64,000 bases of DNA from Phycisphaerales bacterium (GTDB taxonomy: Bacteria; Planctomycetota; Phycisphaerae; Phycisphaerales; SM1A02), in NCBI GenBank assembly GCA_029268515.1, contig JAQWNP010000001.1, positions 124,001 through 188,000 of the forward strand, in the 5' to 3' direction. How positions within the stretch are numbered: the stretch's first letter is position 1; each line of letters starts with the position of its first letter. The notes beneath the pieces were generated by a model. The model was given only the letters and a program-made list of their open reading frames with translations. It was not told where the DNA came from and did no database searches. This document shows, in pieces, positions 48,001 to 57,334 of the stretch. The translations under genes and the position numbers were made by a program.

Positions 48001-48316
48001 CAGCGACGCCACCAAGCTCCATCGAAGTTGCATATCGTTCAGCAACACCGGGCGTTCGATCATTGGGTCGATGTGCATAAGGAACGATTTCTTCTTTCGG
48101 CCAACGCCGACAACCAGTGAGTCCAATACCGGCCATGGCCATTGAACCAGCCATCAACTTCAAGAAGCTACGACGATCGGCATCGGTCATGCCATCAAGT
48201 GCTGAGTCAGGAAACTCCATGTCAACGTATTGCTGGAACTCCGGTGAGCCCGAGAGCTCATCGAGGCTACGCCAATAGGCTCGGCCGGTTTGTTTGTTTT
48301 TTACTACCGGTGACAT
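45050..48316 (-). CDS. actB: Alternative complex III subunit ActB (molybdopterin-like plus Fe-S domains)
   Basis: Large peripheral subunit of 1088 aa fusing a cofactor-free molybdopterin-oxidoreductase-like domain with a ferredoxin-like iron-sulfur domain. A twin-arginine-type signal sits internally ([11 protein letters not shown], about residue 47), preceded by a 40-residue hydrophilic leader. Cys clusters in the C-terminal quarter are [55 protein letters not shown] and [11 protein letters not shown], fitting four Fe-S clusters. The C-terminus is His-rich ([17 protein letters not shown]). The start overlaps actA by 13 bp. Length is typical of ActB. Confidence 0.96.
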   Translation of the reverse strand: MSPVVKNKQTGRAYWRSLDELSGSPEFQQYVDMEFPDSALDGMTDADRRSFLKLMAGSMAMAGIGLTGCRRWPKEEIVPYAHRPNDRTPGVAERYATSMELGGVAGGLMVTSFEGRPTKIEGNPNVESNMGTSGVFEQGSILDLYDPDRSRRITYGTAEELTEKQWKDFERFTSKHFRAVRSEKGQGFAVLAEASSSPSVAAMRARLESVYPNMSWCEYEPLNNDGPAMGTSDAMNGSFRAVYDLKDADVILTLDADILGVYPDQLRNIRDFTAGRRVRDGQKSINRLITIEPTLTLTGSNADDRVAMRRGDVQTFAAGLSHAIMAGKMKSSDHDQIESLAKTNEQRGFAEKVANDLMAHKGRCVVIAGPGQGPAVHRLAHGLNEALGNVGKTVRYAQVPSSGAHAENIASLAEQMNKGDVSTLVLLGGNPVYDAPADLKFADAIKKVKTSIHLSDYENETSVLCSWHLNRAHYLESWGDGRTWDGTVTFQQPLIEPLFGGHSSIELLALIAGEAKTAGYDIVRNTMSQDTSTSTNDATWDPTWRKVLYDGHRANSAFKTGTPKVNMDGVQAKLAEPSKKDQLELIFTPDTKVYDGRYANNGWLQELPDPLTRLTWDNALLISPWLAKEKGLAEGTMVKITANGASMTAPVIVQPGQARHVVSISLGYGRSFPGRISTDAGFNAYPLRTTKNMWSVPNVTVESLNETYPLARVQNHYALDSVGGKGEQQRIPMFYRETELADYQAHPNFANADTHVVHSLNLWQPRQFDGADYAWAMSIDLNACTGCGTCVMACQAENNLPIVGKDQIIRGREMHWIRVDRYYTFAESSPGSYDPEQLTSVALQPMTCQHCENAPCEQVCPVAATVHDNDGLNVMVYNRCVGTRYCSNNCPYKVRRFNYFDYFRRDPAREGGFLAVNPDYYIKRQSGADPLRRMQFNPEVTVRMRGVMEKCTYCTQRIQAAKIEAKNAWVQLPKAEKEEQARTWVKPPPELNANQNRIPIPDGTIVPACAQACPAGAITFGDLLDPNSEVARQQNLKLSYSVLEEINIRPRTKYLAKVTNPLTAEAENGAHGHAEPGHTEHAGEAPTA

Positions 48317-48969
48317 GTGGAGCAGTCCTGCGATGGTTGGAGCATATTAACTTCACGCCACTTGGCGCCGTTCTGACGTTTTTCTTGAGCGGTAAGGCTC
48401 AACCCCCACCAAAGTTGTGTCACAAGATCTGGATCGCGTAGATGGGGATCTGGATCTCTATGACAGTCCAAACACCACTTCATGCTTAGTGTTTCTCTTT
48501 GCGAAACAACTGTCATGGTGTCAACTCGGCCGTGACACTCCACACAACTGACGCCACGATTCACATGCGCGGCATGGTTGAAATAGGCATAGTCAGGCAG
48601 ATCATGTACCCGAACCCAATGCACCGGAAGACCGGTTCGGTAGCTCTCCCACAGTGGCTTAAGATCTTCTGAGTCTTTATGGATCTGCGTATGGCAGTTC
48701 ATGCATGTCTGGGTTGGTGGGATATTCGCATGCGCTGTGTACTCAACCGTATTGTGGCAGTAGCGACAGTCCATACCGAGCTGTCCAGCATGCACGCGAT
48801 GACTAAATGGTATTGGCTGAGTGGGTTGGTACCCAATATCCGTTGTCTTGGGGCTAAACCCAAAGGCAACAATAAGTGCGACATACAATGGGACAGTTGC
48901 TCCCGCCACGACCAGTGACGGAAGTAGAAGATTGGCCCACCTTGGAAAAACGTAGCGGTAGCGGGGCAT
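48304..48969 (-). CDS. actA: Alternative complex III subunit ActA, pentaheme cytochrome c
   Basis: First gene of the ACIII operon; periplasmic multiheme cytochrome anchored by one N-terminal helix (about 14-34). In 221 aa it has exactly five CxxCH sites: CRYCH, CMNCH, CVECH, CLDCH and CSTCH, the number expected for ActA. FSHRVHAGQLGMDC and YFNHAAHVNRGVSC carry distal His ligands. It passes electrons from ActB/quinol toward cytochrome acceptors and, here, probably the caa3 subunit II. Starts at ATG 48969, divergent from tatD with a 212-bp gap that should hold the operon promoter. Confidence 0.96.
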   Translation of the reverse strand: MPRYRYVFPRWANLLLPSLVVAGATVPLYVALIVAFGFSPKTTDIGYQPTQPIPFSHRVHAGQLGMDCRYCHNTVEYTAHANIPPTQTCMNCHTQIHKDSEDLKPLWESYRTGLPVHWVRVHDLPDYAYFNHAAHVNRGVSCVECHGRVDTMTVVSQRETLSMKWCLDCHRDPDPHLRDPDLVTQLWWGLSLTAQEKRQNGAKWREVNMLQPSQDCSTCHR

Positions 48970-49181
48970 GAGGAGAGAACTCGGGTGGCGGATAGGCCGC
49001 AGATAGAGTCCTATCCGAGACCGTACCTTTTTTCACAAAGTCTGCATAACTACTGTAGTCACGACAGGGCGATTGTCAAGCAAATCAGGCCTGCTCTCGA
49101 CATCCGAAGATCGAAGGTAGGATCATCGTCACAGCTGATTTAGGCTCAGTCAATCCATGAATTTCAAGGCTGCTACCCACA
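48970..49181. other. Divergent promoter region actA/tatD
   Basis: A 212-bp non-coding stretch between the long minus-strand respiratory operon and plus-strand tatD. On the minus strand TTGTGA and GATAGG, 17 nt apart, upstream of actA could serve as weak -35/-10 elements. No regulator binding site is recognised. Confidence 0.35.
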
Positions 49182-49976
49182 ATGATTGATACACATTGCC
49201 ATCTGACAGATCCAAGGCTGGGCGAACAGCTCGAAAACGTACTTGAGAGGGCCTTAAAGGCCGGAGTCCAGGGTGCAATCACGGTCTCCACCTCCGCATC
49301 AGATGTTCCGCTGGCCCAGGCCTTGGCTGAGGCGAATCCTCGAATTTGGTTCACGACAGGTATTCACCCGCTCTCAGCGGACGAAAATCCACAGTGGGAA
49401 ATAATCCAAAATGCCGCCTCACACCCCCGCTGCGTGGCCTGGGGCGAACTTGGTCTCGATGGTCACTATCCCAATCCCTCCCTCGATACCCAACGAACGA
49501 TCCTCGAAGCTCACCTGGAGGTTATTGGTGAATTTGAGGCCAATGGCGGGAAGCAACTGCCAATTATCGTCCACTGCCGTGATATGCATGTTGAGCTGAT
49601 CGAGATCTTCCGCGCGTCTGGAATCGATGGCAACCGATTTGTGTTTCACTGTTTTAATGCCTCCCCAGTTGAGGCTCGCATGATCTTGGACTTGGGTAGC
49701 TGGATTAGTTTCACCGGCATCGTGACCTTTGCCACTGCACCAGAAGTTGCAGAGGCTGCCAAATTGATCCCGGCAGATCGCATCATGGTGGAAACAGATG
49801 CACCGTATCTTTCACCAGAACCACTGAGAAAAGTACGCCCTTGCGAGCCCGCATTTGTCGTTCATACCGCAGAGAGACTTGCAGCGCTTCGCGGCGTCGA
49901 CACACAAAAATTCGCAGCGCAACTTGATGCCAACGCAGCGAGATTTTTCGATATCGAGATTCCACAATGCGCGTAG
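49182..49976 (+). CDS. TatD family metal-dependent hydrolase (DNase)
   Basis: TIM-barrel metallohydrolase of 264 aa. Metal-binding motifs are DTHCHL near the N-terminus, GELGLDGHY, VHCRDMH, FHCFNAS and the terminal ETDAPYLSPEP. Family members are 3'-5' exonucleases implicated in DNA repair and RNA processing. The length matches the TatD/YcfH type. The stop overlaps the next gene by 10 bp, so the two are probably expressed together. Which paralogue type it is (TatD, YcfH or YjjV) cannot be told from sequence alone. Confidence 0.92.
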   Translation: MIDTHCHLTDPRLGEQLENVLERALKAGVQGAITVSTSASDVPLAQALAEANPRIWFTTGIHPLSADENPQWEIIQNAASHPRCVAWGELGLDGHYPNPSLDTQRTILEAHLEVIGEFEANGGKQLPIIVHCRDMHVELIEIFRASGIDGNRFVFHCFNASPVEARMILDLGSWISFTGIVTFATAPEVAEAAKLIPADRIMVETDAPYLSPEPLRKVRPCEPAFVVHTAERLAALRGVDTQKFAAQLDANAARFFDIEIPQCA

Positions 49977-50896
49977 TCTCACTCTTACCATCGGCAACAG
50001 AACTACTCGTTGGCGTAGGTGGCCAAGATCTACTTGTTGGCCGCTCTCATGAATGTGATTGGCCTGTTGAGATTACTGACCGCCCAATACTGACATCACA
50101 ACGAACCACTGGTTCAACCGGCGCAGCCATTGATGAGGAAGTCCGCCAACTGCTGAAGGAAGGCCAACCACTCTACGAACTCGACGAAAACCAGTTAGCA
50201 GATCTCAAGCCGGATCTCATTTTGACTCAAGATCTTTGCTCAGTTTGCTCCATTGATCTGGCAGCGGTCTCACGAGTTGCGAGCAGACTGTCACCACAGC
50301 CACAGGTGATGAGCCTTAATCCAACCTCACTCGATGACGTCTATGACGATGCATTACGCATTGGCAGCGCCATTGGCTACCGAACGAAAGCTGACCAAGC
50401 GGTCGTCAATTGGCGAGCCACCTACCACAATGCCCGCGATTACGTGAACTGTTATGAACAGGGACCCGTTGTCGCTTTCTTAGAGTGGCATGATCCCATG
50501 ATGGCCGCTGGCCATTGGACACCAGCCCTGATTGAGGCTGCTGGTGGCCAGCACCCATACAACCCACCAGGCGCCAACGCGATCACAATATCCGCAGAGA
50601 AACTTAAAGCAGCTCGCCCCGATCGCTTGATCGTCTGCCCATGTGGCCTTGATCTTGAGTCCATTGTTCAACAGTTGGATGTGCTTACCAGGTCAGAATG
50701 GTGGAGCGATATTCCTGCTGTAAAGAACAATCAGGTCGCAATCGTTGATGGCAACCAGATGTTCAATCGTCCTGGCCCAAGATTGATTGATGCCTTCTGT
50801 TGGTTAGTGGGCTGGCTGCAAGAACGTCCAGAAGTGATTCCCAATAATTTTCCCTGGCAGCCGATAGCTGGTGACGCCACCATTGAAAACCACTAA
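49967..50896 (+). CDS. BtuF-like helical-backbone metal-receptor (cobalamin-binding) protein without signal peptide
   Basis: A 309-aa protein of the periplasmic-binding-protein-like class III fold (BtuF/FepB). It starts with MRVVSLLPSATELLVGVGGQ, contains RSHECDWP, KPDLILTQDLCSVC and the central EWHDPMMAAGHWTPALIEAAGG, and ends with IDAFCWLVG. No signal peptide or lipobox is seen, and no BtuCD genes flank it, so it is likely a cytoplasmic relative of the ABC-binding proteins. Such stand-alone members are often annotated as cobalamin-binding proteins; ligand here is unproven. Its start is inside tatD, indicating coupling. Confidence 0.75.
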   Translation: MRVVSLLPSATELLVGVGGQDLLVGRSHECDWPVEITDRPILTSQRTTGSTGAAIDEEVRQLLKEGQPLYELDENQLADLKPDLILTQDLCSVCSIDLAAVSRVASRLSPQPQVMSLNPTSLDDVYDDALRIGSAIGYRTKADQAVVNWRATYHNARDYVNCYEQGPVVAFLEWHDPMMAAGHWTPALIEAAGGQHPYNPPGANAITISAEKLKAARPDRLIVCPCGLDLESIVQQLDVLTRSEWWSDIPAVKNNQVAIVDGNQMFNRPGPRLIDAFCWLVGWLQERPEVIPNNFPWQPIAGDATIENH

Positions 50897-50935
50897 ACAG
50901 AACCGCTCGATAGCAACCATGCTCAACAGTCTCAA

Positions 50936-51835
50936 TCAAGGTTGGTTTTCATTGTCGCTACTGTCCAGCGGTGGCATTCCCGGCAGTCTGATGGGCTCCC
51001 GGCCAGGCGATTGCGGCTGCGACAGTGGCAAAATTGTTTCTGACGATGGCTGATTGACACCATCTATGAGCAGTGGCACCGTCCGCACAGTGAGCGTGTA
51101 GGTGTCTTCACCAGACTGGAAGACGATTGGCATTTCATCTGGTAAAACTTCGAGCTCACCGGTACGTGTAATACTGACCGGAGCTTCAAAAAGCGCGGGC
51201 CGGTCTTTCGCAGCCACTGCTGGCCTTGCCAGCTTCCATGGCTCAATCGCAACCGCAAGACCCTCAGGACTCACTGCAGTCAATGGTGCTGGCGGATCAT
51301 TGCTTCCGATCTCACCCTCTTCGCCGGCAATTTTTATGTCCAGTGATTTGCGTGATGATTGCAATTCAATAACTGGGTAAGTAGACCAAAGAGGTGGCAC
51401 TCGACGGGTATTCATTATGACATTCAAAGTGAGTGCGGTACGCGTCGAACCCGATGGGGCCTCCGACCAATTGATCCGCATATTAATAGGAACGACTTGT
51501 TTTCCTGACCTCTCACTAGGCTTCATGACCGCAGACACCAATACGTCGCCACCGGGACCGACCTCATTAATATCCACCGTTGCCTCAGTACAGCTACAGC
51601 CCGGAGTCAACCCTTCAATACGAATCCACTGGTCCGTTTCATTGAGCAGTACAAATGAGTGCTGCCTTTCAATCCTGTCAGGGCCAACTTCAATTCGGCC
51701 AAAGTCATAGGTAAGCTCTCCCGTCAAATCAGGTACAGAGCCGCGGTATAACATGAATACAACCAACACTGAAACGACAAAAGACACGATCACTGCCAAC
51801 AAAAACAGATGAATACGCTGACGACTCTCGGTCAT
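50936..51835 (-). CDS. DUF1573 domain-containing protein, membrane anchored
   Basis: Function unknown. The 299-aa protein has one N-terminal membrane helix (about 9-31) and an extracytoplasmic DUF1573 Ig-like beta-sandwich: YDFGRIEVGPDRIERQHSFVLLN, EGLTPGCSCTEATVD with a CxC pair, GGDVLVSAVMKP, and VVPINMRI. A second beta-rich region follows. DUF1573 proteins are abundant in Planctomycetes and Bacteroidetes. AGGAGG nine bases upstream of the ATG at 51835 decides the start over an in-frame TTG two codons before. It is divergent from clpB. Confidence 0.82.
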   Translation of the reverse strand: MTESRQRIHLFLLAVIVSFVVSVLVVFMLYRGSVPDLTGELTYDFGRIEVGPDRIERQHSFVLLNETDQWIRIEGLTPGCSCTEATVDINEVGPGGDVLVSAVMKPSERSGKQVVPINMRINWSEAPSGSTRTALTLNVIMNTRRVPPLWSTYPVIELQSSRKSLDIKIAGEEGEIGSNDPPAPLTAVSPEGLAVAIEPWKLARPAVAAKDRPALFEAPVSITRTGELEVLPDEMPIVFQSGEDTYTLTVRTVPLLIDGVNQPSSETILPLSQPQSPGREPIRLPGMPPLDSSDNENQP

Positions 51836-51844
51836 AGTCAAGTG

Positions 51845-51850
51845 CCTCCT
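51845..51850 (-). promoter_or_regulatory. Ribosome binding site of the DUF1573 gene
   Basis: AGGAGG on the minus strand at a 9-nt spacing from the ATG at 51835. It supports that ATG instead of the TTG at 51841, which would be only 3 nt from the site. Confidence 0.65.
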
Positions 51851-51979
51851 AAACGACCCCTTATAGAATACGGCCGCCAGTACTGTTCGGCTACTTTCCT
51901 GGTGGCTTGATTCTCATTATTGGCTCCAGCTACAGAAGCTCTAGAATACAAACCAACTAAAACTGGCATAAGAGGATTT

Positions 51980-51983
51980 GAGG
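51980..51983 (+). promoter_or_regulatory. Ribosome binding site deciding the clpB start
   Basis: GAGG eight bases before the ATG at 51992. It supports the shorter clpB start, which begins directly at the conserved Clp N-domain. Confidence 0.5.
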
Positions 51984-51991
51984 CTCACACA

Positions 51992-54601
51992 ATGCAAATG
52001 GAACGCTTTACATCGCTGGCGCAAGCCGCTTTAGGAGAGGCGCAGTCAATTGCGTCTTCAATGTCACATGGAGAGCTCTTACCGTTACATCTTCTCGCCG
52101 CATTTGTACGTGATACCGATGGCGTAGGCAGAGTCATTATTGAGAGAGCTGGTGGCGATCTTTTGCAGCTCGACAACATCATTGAATCAGAACTTAAGAA
52201 GCTGCCCAGGGTGACTTCCGAGGGTCAGATGCAAGTGCCACGCACAGGCACCGAGATGATGCAGACCCTCACGAGCGCCGAGCAAGAATCTAAACGAATG
52301 GGCGACACTGTCATTTCGGTCGAACACCTTTTAATTGGAATCGCAGATACCAAGTCGATGGCCTCTGAAATTCTTAAGACACTAGGCATCAATAAAAAAC
52401 ATCTCATCACTGCAGTGGAAGCGCTGCGCGAAAGCTCTGGTGTCACCAACATTCACGACGAAGATGCTGAGTCAAACTATGAAGCACTGAAGAAGTATGG
52501 CATCGACCTCAATGCGATGGCACAATCAGGAAAGCTAGATCCAGTCATTGGCAGGGACGAAGAAATTCGCCGCTGCATGCAGGTACTCAGCCGTCGCACA
52601 AAGAACAACCCTGTACTCATCGGAGATCCAGGTGTCGGCAAGACGGCTATTGCTGAAGGTCTGGCGCTGCGAATCATCAACGGCGACTGCCCCACCTCAA
52701 TGCAAAACGCAAGGATTATTGCACTTGACGTCGGACAACTCTTGGCCGGCGCAAAGTTTCGAGGGGAATTTGAAGAGCGGCTGAAGGCTGTTCTCCGTGA
52801 GGTGCAGGCGAGCGATGGACGTGTGATTCTTTTTATCGATGAACTTCACACAATTGTTGGCGCAGGTGCGGCAGAGGGCTCCGTCTCAGCTGGCAATCTT
52901 CTCAAACCCGCACTTGCACGCGGCGAGCTTCGATCAATCGGAGCCACAACCCTTAATGAATATCGCCAGCATATTGAAAAGGATGCTGCATTCGAGCGGC
53001 GTTTCCAACCCATCTACGTTGGAGAGCCAACCCTCGAAGACACGATTGCTATTTTACGCGGCCTCAAGCCAAGATATGAAGCACATCACGGCGTACGAAT
53101 TCAAGATGGTGCGCTGGTTTCTGCAGCCACTCTTTCTCATCGTTACATCACAGAGCGTTTTCTCCCTGACAAGGCAATTGATTTACTCGATGAAGCAGCT
53201 TCACGGCTACGCATTGAAAATGATTCCATGCCCGCGAGTATTGATGAACTGCGCCGTCGGTTAATGCAAATGGAAATCGAGCGAGAGGCACTCAAACAAG
53301 AAGGCGACAAAGCTTCGCAGTCTCAACTCAAGGAACTTGAACGAGCAATCGCCGAACTTGAAGAAGAGAATCGAAGACTCACGGCTCAGTGGGAAGTCGA
53401 AAAAAATGAGCTCGATGAAATAAAGGCTGTCAAAGCAGAGATTGATTCTAAACAGACAGAGTTAAATCAAGCTCAACGCTCTGGTGATCTAGAGCAAGCC
53501 GCACGAGTTCAATATGGAGAAATCCCTGAACTCGAAGAACGACTCATGAATGCCGAAACAACACTCTCTGAACGCCTCGATGCGGGACAGACCATGGTCA
53601 AGGAAGAAGTCGATGCAGAGATGATCGCCGAAGTTGTCTCAAAATGGACCGGCATACCTGCCATCAAATTGGCGGAAGGTGAGCGAGAACGCCTTCTCCA
53701 AATGGAAGATGAATTAAGACACCGTGTCATTGGTCAAGATGAGGCTGTCAAGGCTGTATCAGATGCGGTCCGACGCAGCCGCGCCGGCCTCGGCGAAGCA
53801 TCTCGACCGATTGGATCCTTCTTGTTTCTTGGCCCAACTGGTGTCGGCAAAACCGAACTTTGTAAGGCGCTCGCTGACTTCCTCTTTGATACAGAAGACG
53901 CAATGGTGCGAATTGATATGAGTGAGTACATGGAACAACATGCTGTTGCGCGTCTCATTGGCGCTCCTCCCGGCTATGTGGGTTATGAAGAAGGCGGCCG
54001 CTTGACCGAAGCCGTACGTCGTCGCCCCTATTCACTCATACTTTTTGATGAGATGGAAAAAGCACATCCAGATGTCAGTAATGTGCTACTCCAGGTGCTT
54101 GATGATGGAAGACTCACTGATGGCCAAGGGCGAACCATCGATTTCAAAAACACCATTATTGTGATGACAAGCAATATCGGCTCACAAACGCTTTTAGAAA
54201 TGACTGAAGCTGGGGCATTGGATATCGAAATTGATACCCACATGCGCGAACTTCTTAAGCAAGCCTTACGACCAGAACTCTTGAATAGAATTGATGAGAC
54301 CATTGTGTTTCATCAATTGTCGCGAGACCAGATTGCTGGAATTGTTCGCATTCAGATCAACGCTCTGGAACGCCGACTTGAAAATCGGGGCCTTGGCATT
54401 TCACTCACTGATTCTGCGATTGAAGCAATTGCATCTGAGGGATTTGACCCACAGTTTGGCGCAAGACCACTCAAAAGAACTATTCAACAGCGCATCGAAA
54501 ATCCGATTGCAACACGCATTCTTGCTGGTGAATATGATGCCGGCGACCAAATCATGGTTGATTATGAACAAGAGAACTTTACGTTCGGTCGGGCCAACTA
54601 A
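51992..54601 (+). CDS. clpB: ATP-dependent disaggregase ClpB
   Basis: Hsp104-type AAA+ chaperone of 869 aa that extracts proteins from aggregates with DnaK. The Clp N-domain ([25 protein letters not shown]) is followed by NBD1 with [15 protein letters not shown] and the pore loop [24 protein letters not shown], a middle coiled-coil domain rich in Glu/Arg/Leu (about 390-520), and NBD2 with [24 protein letters not shown] and the arginine finger region [10 protein letters not shown]. The M domain separates ClpB from ClpA/ClpC. ATG at 51992, nine bases after GAGG, is preferred to an earlier TTG at 51920. Confidence 0.97.
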   Translation: MQMERFTSLAQAALGEAQSIASSMSHGELLPLHLLAAFVRDTDGVGRVIIERAGGDLLQLDNIIESELKKLPRVTSEGQMQVPRTGTEMMQTLTSAEQESKRMGDTVISVEHLLIGIADTKSMASEILKTLGINKKHLITAVEALRESSGVTNIHDEDAESNYEALKKYGIDLNAMAQSGKLDPVIGRDEEIRRCMQVLSRRTKNNPVLIGDPGVGKTAIAEGLALRIINGDCPTSMQNARIIALDVGQLLAGAKFRGEFEERLKAVLREVQASDGRVILFIDELHTIVGAGAAEGSVSAGNLLKPALARGELRSIGATTLNEYRQHIEKDAAFERRFQPIYVGEPTLEDTIAILRGLKPRYEAHHGVRIQDGALVSAATLSHRYITERFLPDKAIDLLDEAASRLRIENDSMPASIDELRRRLMQMEIEREALKQEGDKASQSQLKELERAIAELEEENRRLTAQWEVEKNELDEIKAVKAEIDSKQTELNQAQRSGDLEQAARVQYGEIPELEERLMNAETTLSERLDAGQTMVKEEVDAEMIAEVVSKWTGIPAIKLAEGERERLLQMEDELRHRVIGQDEAVKAVSDAVRRSRAGLGEASRPIGSFLFLGPTGVGKTELCKALADFLFDTEDAMVRIDMSEYMEQHAVARLIGAPPGYVGYEEGGRLTEAVRRRPYSLILFDEMEKAHPDVSNVLLQVLDDGRLTDGQGRTIDFKNTIIVMTSNIGSQTLLEMTEAGALDIEIDTHMRELLKQALRPELLNRIDETIVFHQLSRDQIAGIVRIQINALERRLENRGLGISLTDSAIEAIASEGFDPQFGARPLKRTIQQRIENPIATRILAGEYDAGDQIMVDYEQENFTFGRAN

Positions 54602-54604
54602 AGC

Positions 54605-55819
54605 TTAGGCTTCACTCTGATCCGCATCGTTGCCACCTGCCGCTAGCTTGTCGGAAGGCAGCTGCTGAAGCAATTGGTTGTATGCCTTGTAATTGGCATG
54701 AAGCTCAAGCATTGAGTCACCGCCAAACTTGTCCATAAAAGAAGCAGCGATCTGAAAAGCAATCACATGCTCCATCACGACACTGGCTGCTGAAAGAGCA
54801 CAAACATCTGAGCGTTCATAATCACTTCGCTCTGACTTCTTCGTATTAAGATTGACGCTCTCCATACCCTGCAACAAGGTACTGATTGGCTTCATGGTGC
54901 CACGAACCACAACTGGCATCGCATTGGTCATTCCGCCCTCAATACCACCTGCGTTGTTACGAAGACGCACAAAGCCCGCGTTCGGTGACTGTCGCGCCGA
55001 CTCGTCATACACAATGGCATCATGAACCTGGGAACCTGGACGACGGGCACATTGTGCACCGAGACCAATTTCAACCGCCTTGAATGCCTGGATGCTCATA
55101 ACAGCTTGAGCCAGACGTCCATCAAGTTTTTCTGACCACTGCGTACATGAGCCAAGCCCATAAGGACAACCAAAAACCACTGCTTCGCAGAGACCGCCCA
55201 GCGTATCTTTGTCGATCTTCGCTTGACGGATATGGCCAACCATCGCTTCAGTGGCAAGCTCATCAGGGCAATACATAACAGAGGCATCACGCAAACTTCG
55301 AAGTTCGTTGAGTCGATCGTGTGTGATCTCGACTTCGGTGTCGACATCAAGCAAGCCACGCACAAATCCAAATGTCTCAATACCAAATTCACGAAGCAGA
55401 CAACGGGCCACCGCTCCTGCGGCTGTGCGAGCGGCCGTCTCCCGAGCACTTGCTCGCTCTAATGTGTCACGACAATCGGTTGTCAGCCACTTCATGGCTC
55501 CAGCAAGATCTGCGTGACCTGGCCTGGGCCGGTAGACCGGTGGGGTTCTTTTTGCGTCATCAAGTCGACTGTCTTTATTAACCACCTGAATGGTCAGTGG
55601 CCCACCCATGGTTACACCGTTGCGTAGCCCAGTGAGAAATTCAGCCCGATCGGTTTCGATACGCTGCCGTCCACCTCGGCCATAACCACCCTGACGGTGG
55701 GCCAATGCACTATTAATGAGGTCTTCATCGAGCCGCAGACCGGCTGGAAGACCTTCAATCATCGCCAGACCGCAAGGGCCATGTGACTCGCCGGCGGTAC
55801 GGAAGATCAGTGGGGACAT
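54605..55819 (-). CDS. aroC: Chorismate synthase
   Basis: Last step of the shikimate pathway: EPSP to chorismate with reduced FMN. The 404-aa protein shows the family motifs GESHGPCGLAMIEGLPAG, the RRQ-like HRQGGYGRGGRQRIE, GVTMGGPLTI, and RASARETAARTAAGAVA; GGIEGGMTNAMPVVVRGTMKPISTL is divided between the central FMN-binding segments. A C-terminal helical tail (about 360-404) is slightly longer than in short forms. It converges with clpB three bases apart and is divergent from hslU with 37 bp between starts. Confidence 0.97.
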   Translation of the reverse strand: MSPLIFRTAGESHGPCGLAMIEGLPAGLRLDEDLINSALAHRQGGYGRGGRQRIETDRAEFLTGLRNGVTMGGPLTIQVVNKDSRLDDAKRTPPVYRPRPGHADLAGAMKWLTTDCRDTLERASARETAARTAAGAVARCLLREFGIETFGFVRGLLDVDTEVEITHDRLNELRSLRDASVMYCPDELATEAMVGHIRQAKIDKDTLGGLCEAVVFGCPYGLGSCTQWSEKLDGRLAQAVMSIQAFKAVEIGLGAQCARRPGSQVHDAIVYDESARQSPNAGFVRLRNNAGGIEGGMTNAMPVVVRGTMKPISTLLQGMESVNLNTKKSERSDYERSDVCALSAASVVMEHVIAFQIAASFMDKFGGDSMLELHANYKAYNQLLQQLPSDKLAAGGNDADQSEA

Positions 55820-55856
55820 GCCCCCATCCTACCACCGAGCGTGTGGCGGGGGTACG

Positions 55857-57290
55857 ATGCCGCGTCCTATGCATGAACTGACGCCTCGAGACATCGTAGA
55901 CAAGCTTGACCGGCACATCATTGGCCAGCACGCCGCCAAGCGCGCCGTTGCTGTAGCCGTCCGAAACCGCTGGCGCCGCCAGCAGCTTGAGGGCGACCTG
56001 TCCCGAGAGGTGATGCCTCGCAACATCATCATGATTGGTCCCACCGGGGTCGGTAAGACTGAAATTGCAAGGCGCCTGGCCAAGCTCGTTCATGCCCCCT
56101 TCCTTAAGGTGGAGGCCAGTAAATTTACCGAAGTCGGATATCACGGCAGAGATGTGGAATCAATGATTCGAGATCTGCTGGAACTCGGTATCAATATGGT
56201 GCGTCGAGAGCAGGCTGAACGCGTACAAGAAGAAGCTCGAGAAAGAGCGGAAGAAAGACTTGTCAGTTTGCTTCTTGGAGAAGAACAAGCATCGGAGCCA
56301 ACTCCACCGCCAACGAGTCCGATCGATGACTTAACCAACGCCAGCACCACGCCGAACGCTGAAGAGGCTGCTCGATCACAAGAACAAGAAGCCGCCCAAC
56401 ACGAACGTGTGCGACAGCGACTCTTGAAGAAACTTCGTGATGGTTTTTTTGATGAACGCGAGATTGAGATTACCGTCCGTGAAAAACAGACGATTCCAGT
56501 GATGGGCATGATGGGTCCAGATCAAATGGACCCTGGAATGACCAACATGCTTGAAGGGCTCATGCCCGACCGCTCACGACAGAGGCGTGTTAAAGTCGCC
56601 CGCGCTCGAACCATTTTGATAGAACAAGAAACAGAGAAGCTGATCGATCATGAAAAGACGATTGAACAAGCAATCGAGCGGACCGAACAAACGGGCATCA
56701 TCTTTTTAGATGAGATCGATAAGATCGCAGGCGCCAGTGATGGGCGTGGCTCCAATGCAGATGTTTCAAGACAGGGCGTCCAACGCGATTTACTTCCGAT
56801 TGTGGAGGGCTCCAGCGTTGTCACACGTCAAGGCGTTGTGCAAACTGATCAGATTCTTTTCATCGCCGCAGGTGCTTTTCACAGTGCGTCTGTCAGTGAC
56901 CTGATGCCCGAGCTACAGGGGCGATTCCCAATCCGCGTCGAGCTTGACTCTCTCACAAGAGATGACTTCGCTCGAATTCTAATTGAGCCGGACGCCTCAC
57001 TCACACGCCAGCAAGAGGCACTTCTTTCAACCGAAGGCCTCACGATCAAATTCACCAGTAGCTCGATTGATGCCATGGCCGAAATGGCCGCAGAGGCCAA
57101 CGCATCGATGGAGAATATTGGTGCTCGCCGTCTCATGACTGTGATCGAACAAGTCTTTGCAGAAATCTCTTTTGATGCGCCTGATCTTGCAAAGAAAGGC
57201 ACAAAGAAAATTGAGATCACTGAAGCGTTTGTTCGCGAGCGCCTTGCAGAGATCATGGCTGATGAAGATCTCACTAAATTCGTTCTTTAG
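55857..57290 (+). CDS. hslU: ATP-dependent protease ATPase subunit HslU
   Basis: AAA+ unfoldase of the HslUV protease, about 478 aa. Start motif is ELTPRDIVDKLDRHIIGQ; Walker A is [15 protein letters not shown]; the pore GYVG-equivalent is EVGYHGRDVE; Walker B is GIIFLDEIDKIA. The I-domain (about residues 110-235), rich in Glu, Gln and Pro with the phrase MGMMGPDQMDPGM, is present. The C-terminus ends DEDLTKFVL, the tail that docks into HslV. hslV, usually directly upstream, is absent here: the upstream neighbour is divergent aroC. The open frame extends upstream to 55716 within aroC; ATG 55857 is preceded by a G-rich stretch. Confidence 0.95.
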   Translation: MPRPMHELTPRDIVDKLDRHIIGQHAAKRAVAVAVRNRWRRQQLEGDLSREVMPRNIIMIGPTGVGKTEIARRLAKLVHAPFLKVEASKFTEVGYHGRDVESMIRDLLELGINMVRREQAERVQEEARERAEERLVSLLLGEEQASEPTPPPTSPIDDLTNASTTPNAEEAARSQEQEAAQHERVRQRLLKKLRDGFFDEREIEITVREKQTIPVMGMMGPDQMDPGMTNMLEGLMPDRSRQRRVKVARARTILIEQETEKLIDHEKTIEQAIERTEQTGIIFLDEIDKIAGASDGRGSNADVSRQGVQRDLLPIVEGSSVVTRQGVVQTDQILFIAAGAFHSASVSDLMPELQGRFPIRVELDSLTRDDFARILIEPDASLTRQQEALLSTEGLTIKFTSSSIDAMAEMAAEANASMENIGARRLMTVIEQVFAEISFDAPDLAKKGTKKIEITEAFVRERLAEIMADEDLTKFVL

Positions 57291-57295
57291 GTCCG

Positions 57296-57312
57296 GCCTC
57301 TTATGAAGAGGC
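57296..57312. terminator. Hairpin between hslU and aroDE
   Basis: GCCTCTT-ATG-AAGAGGC, a 7-bp perfect stem just after the hslU stop in a 44-bp convergent gap. No strong T run, so a weak bidirectional terminator at best. Confidence 0.45.
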
Positions 57313-57334
57313 ATCAGCGCTTATAAACACCAAC

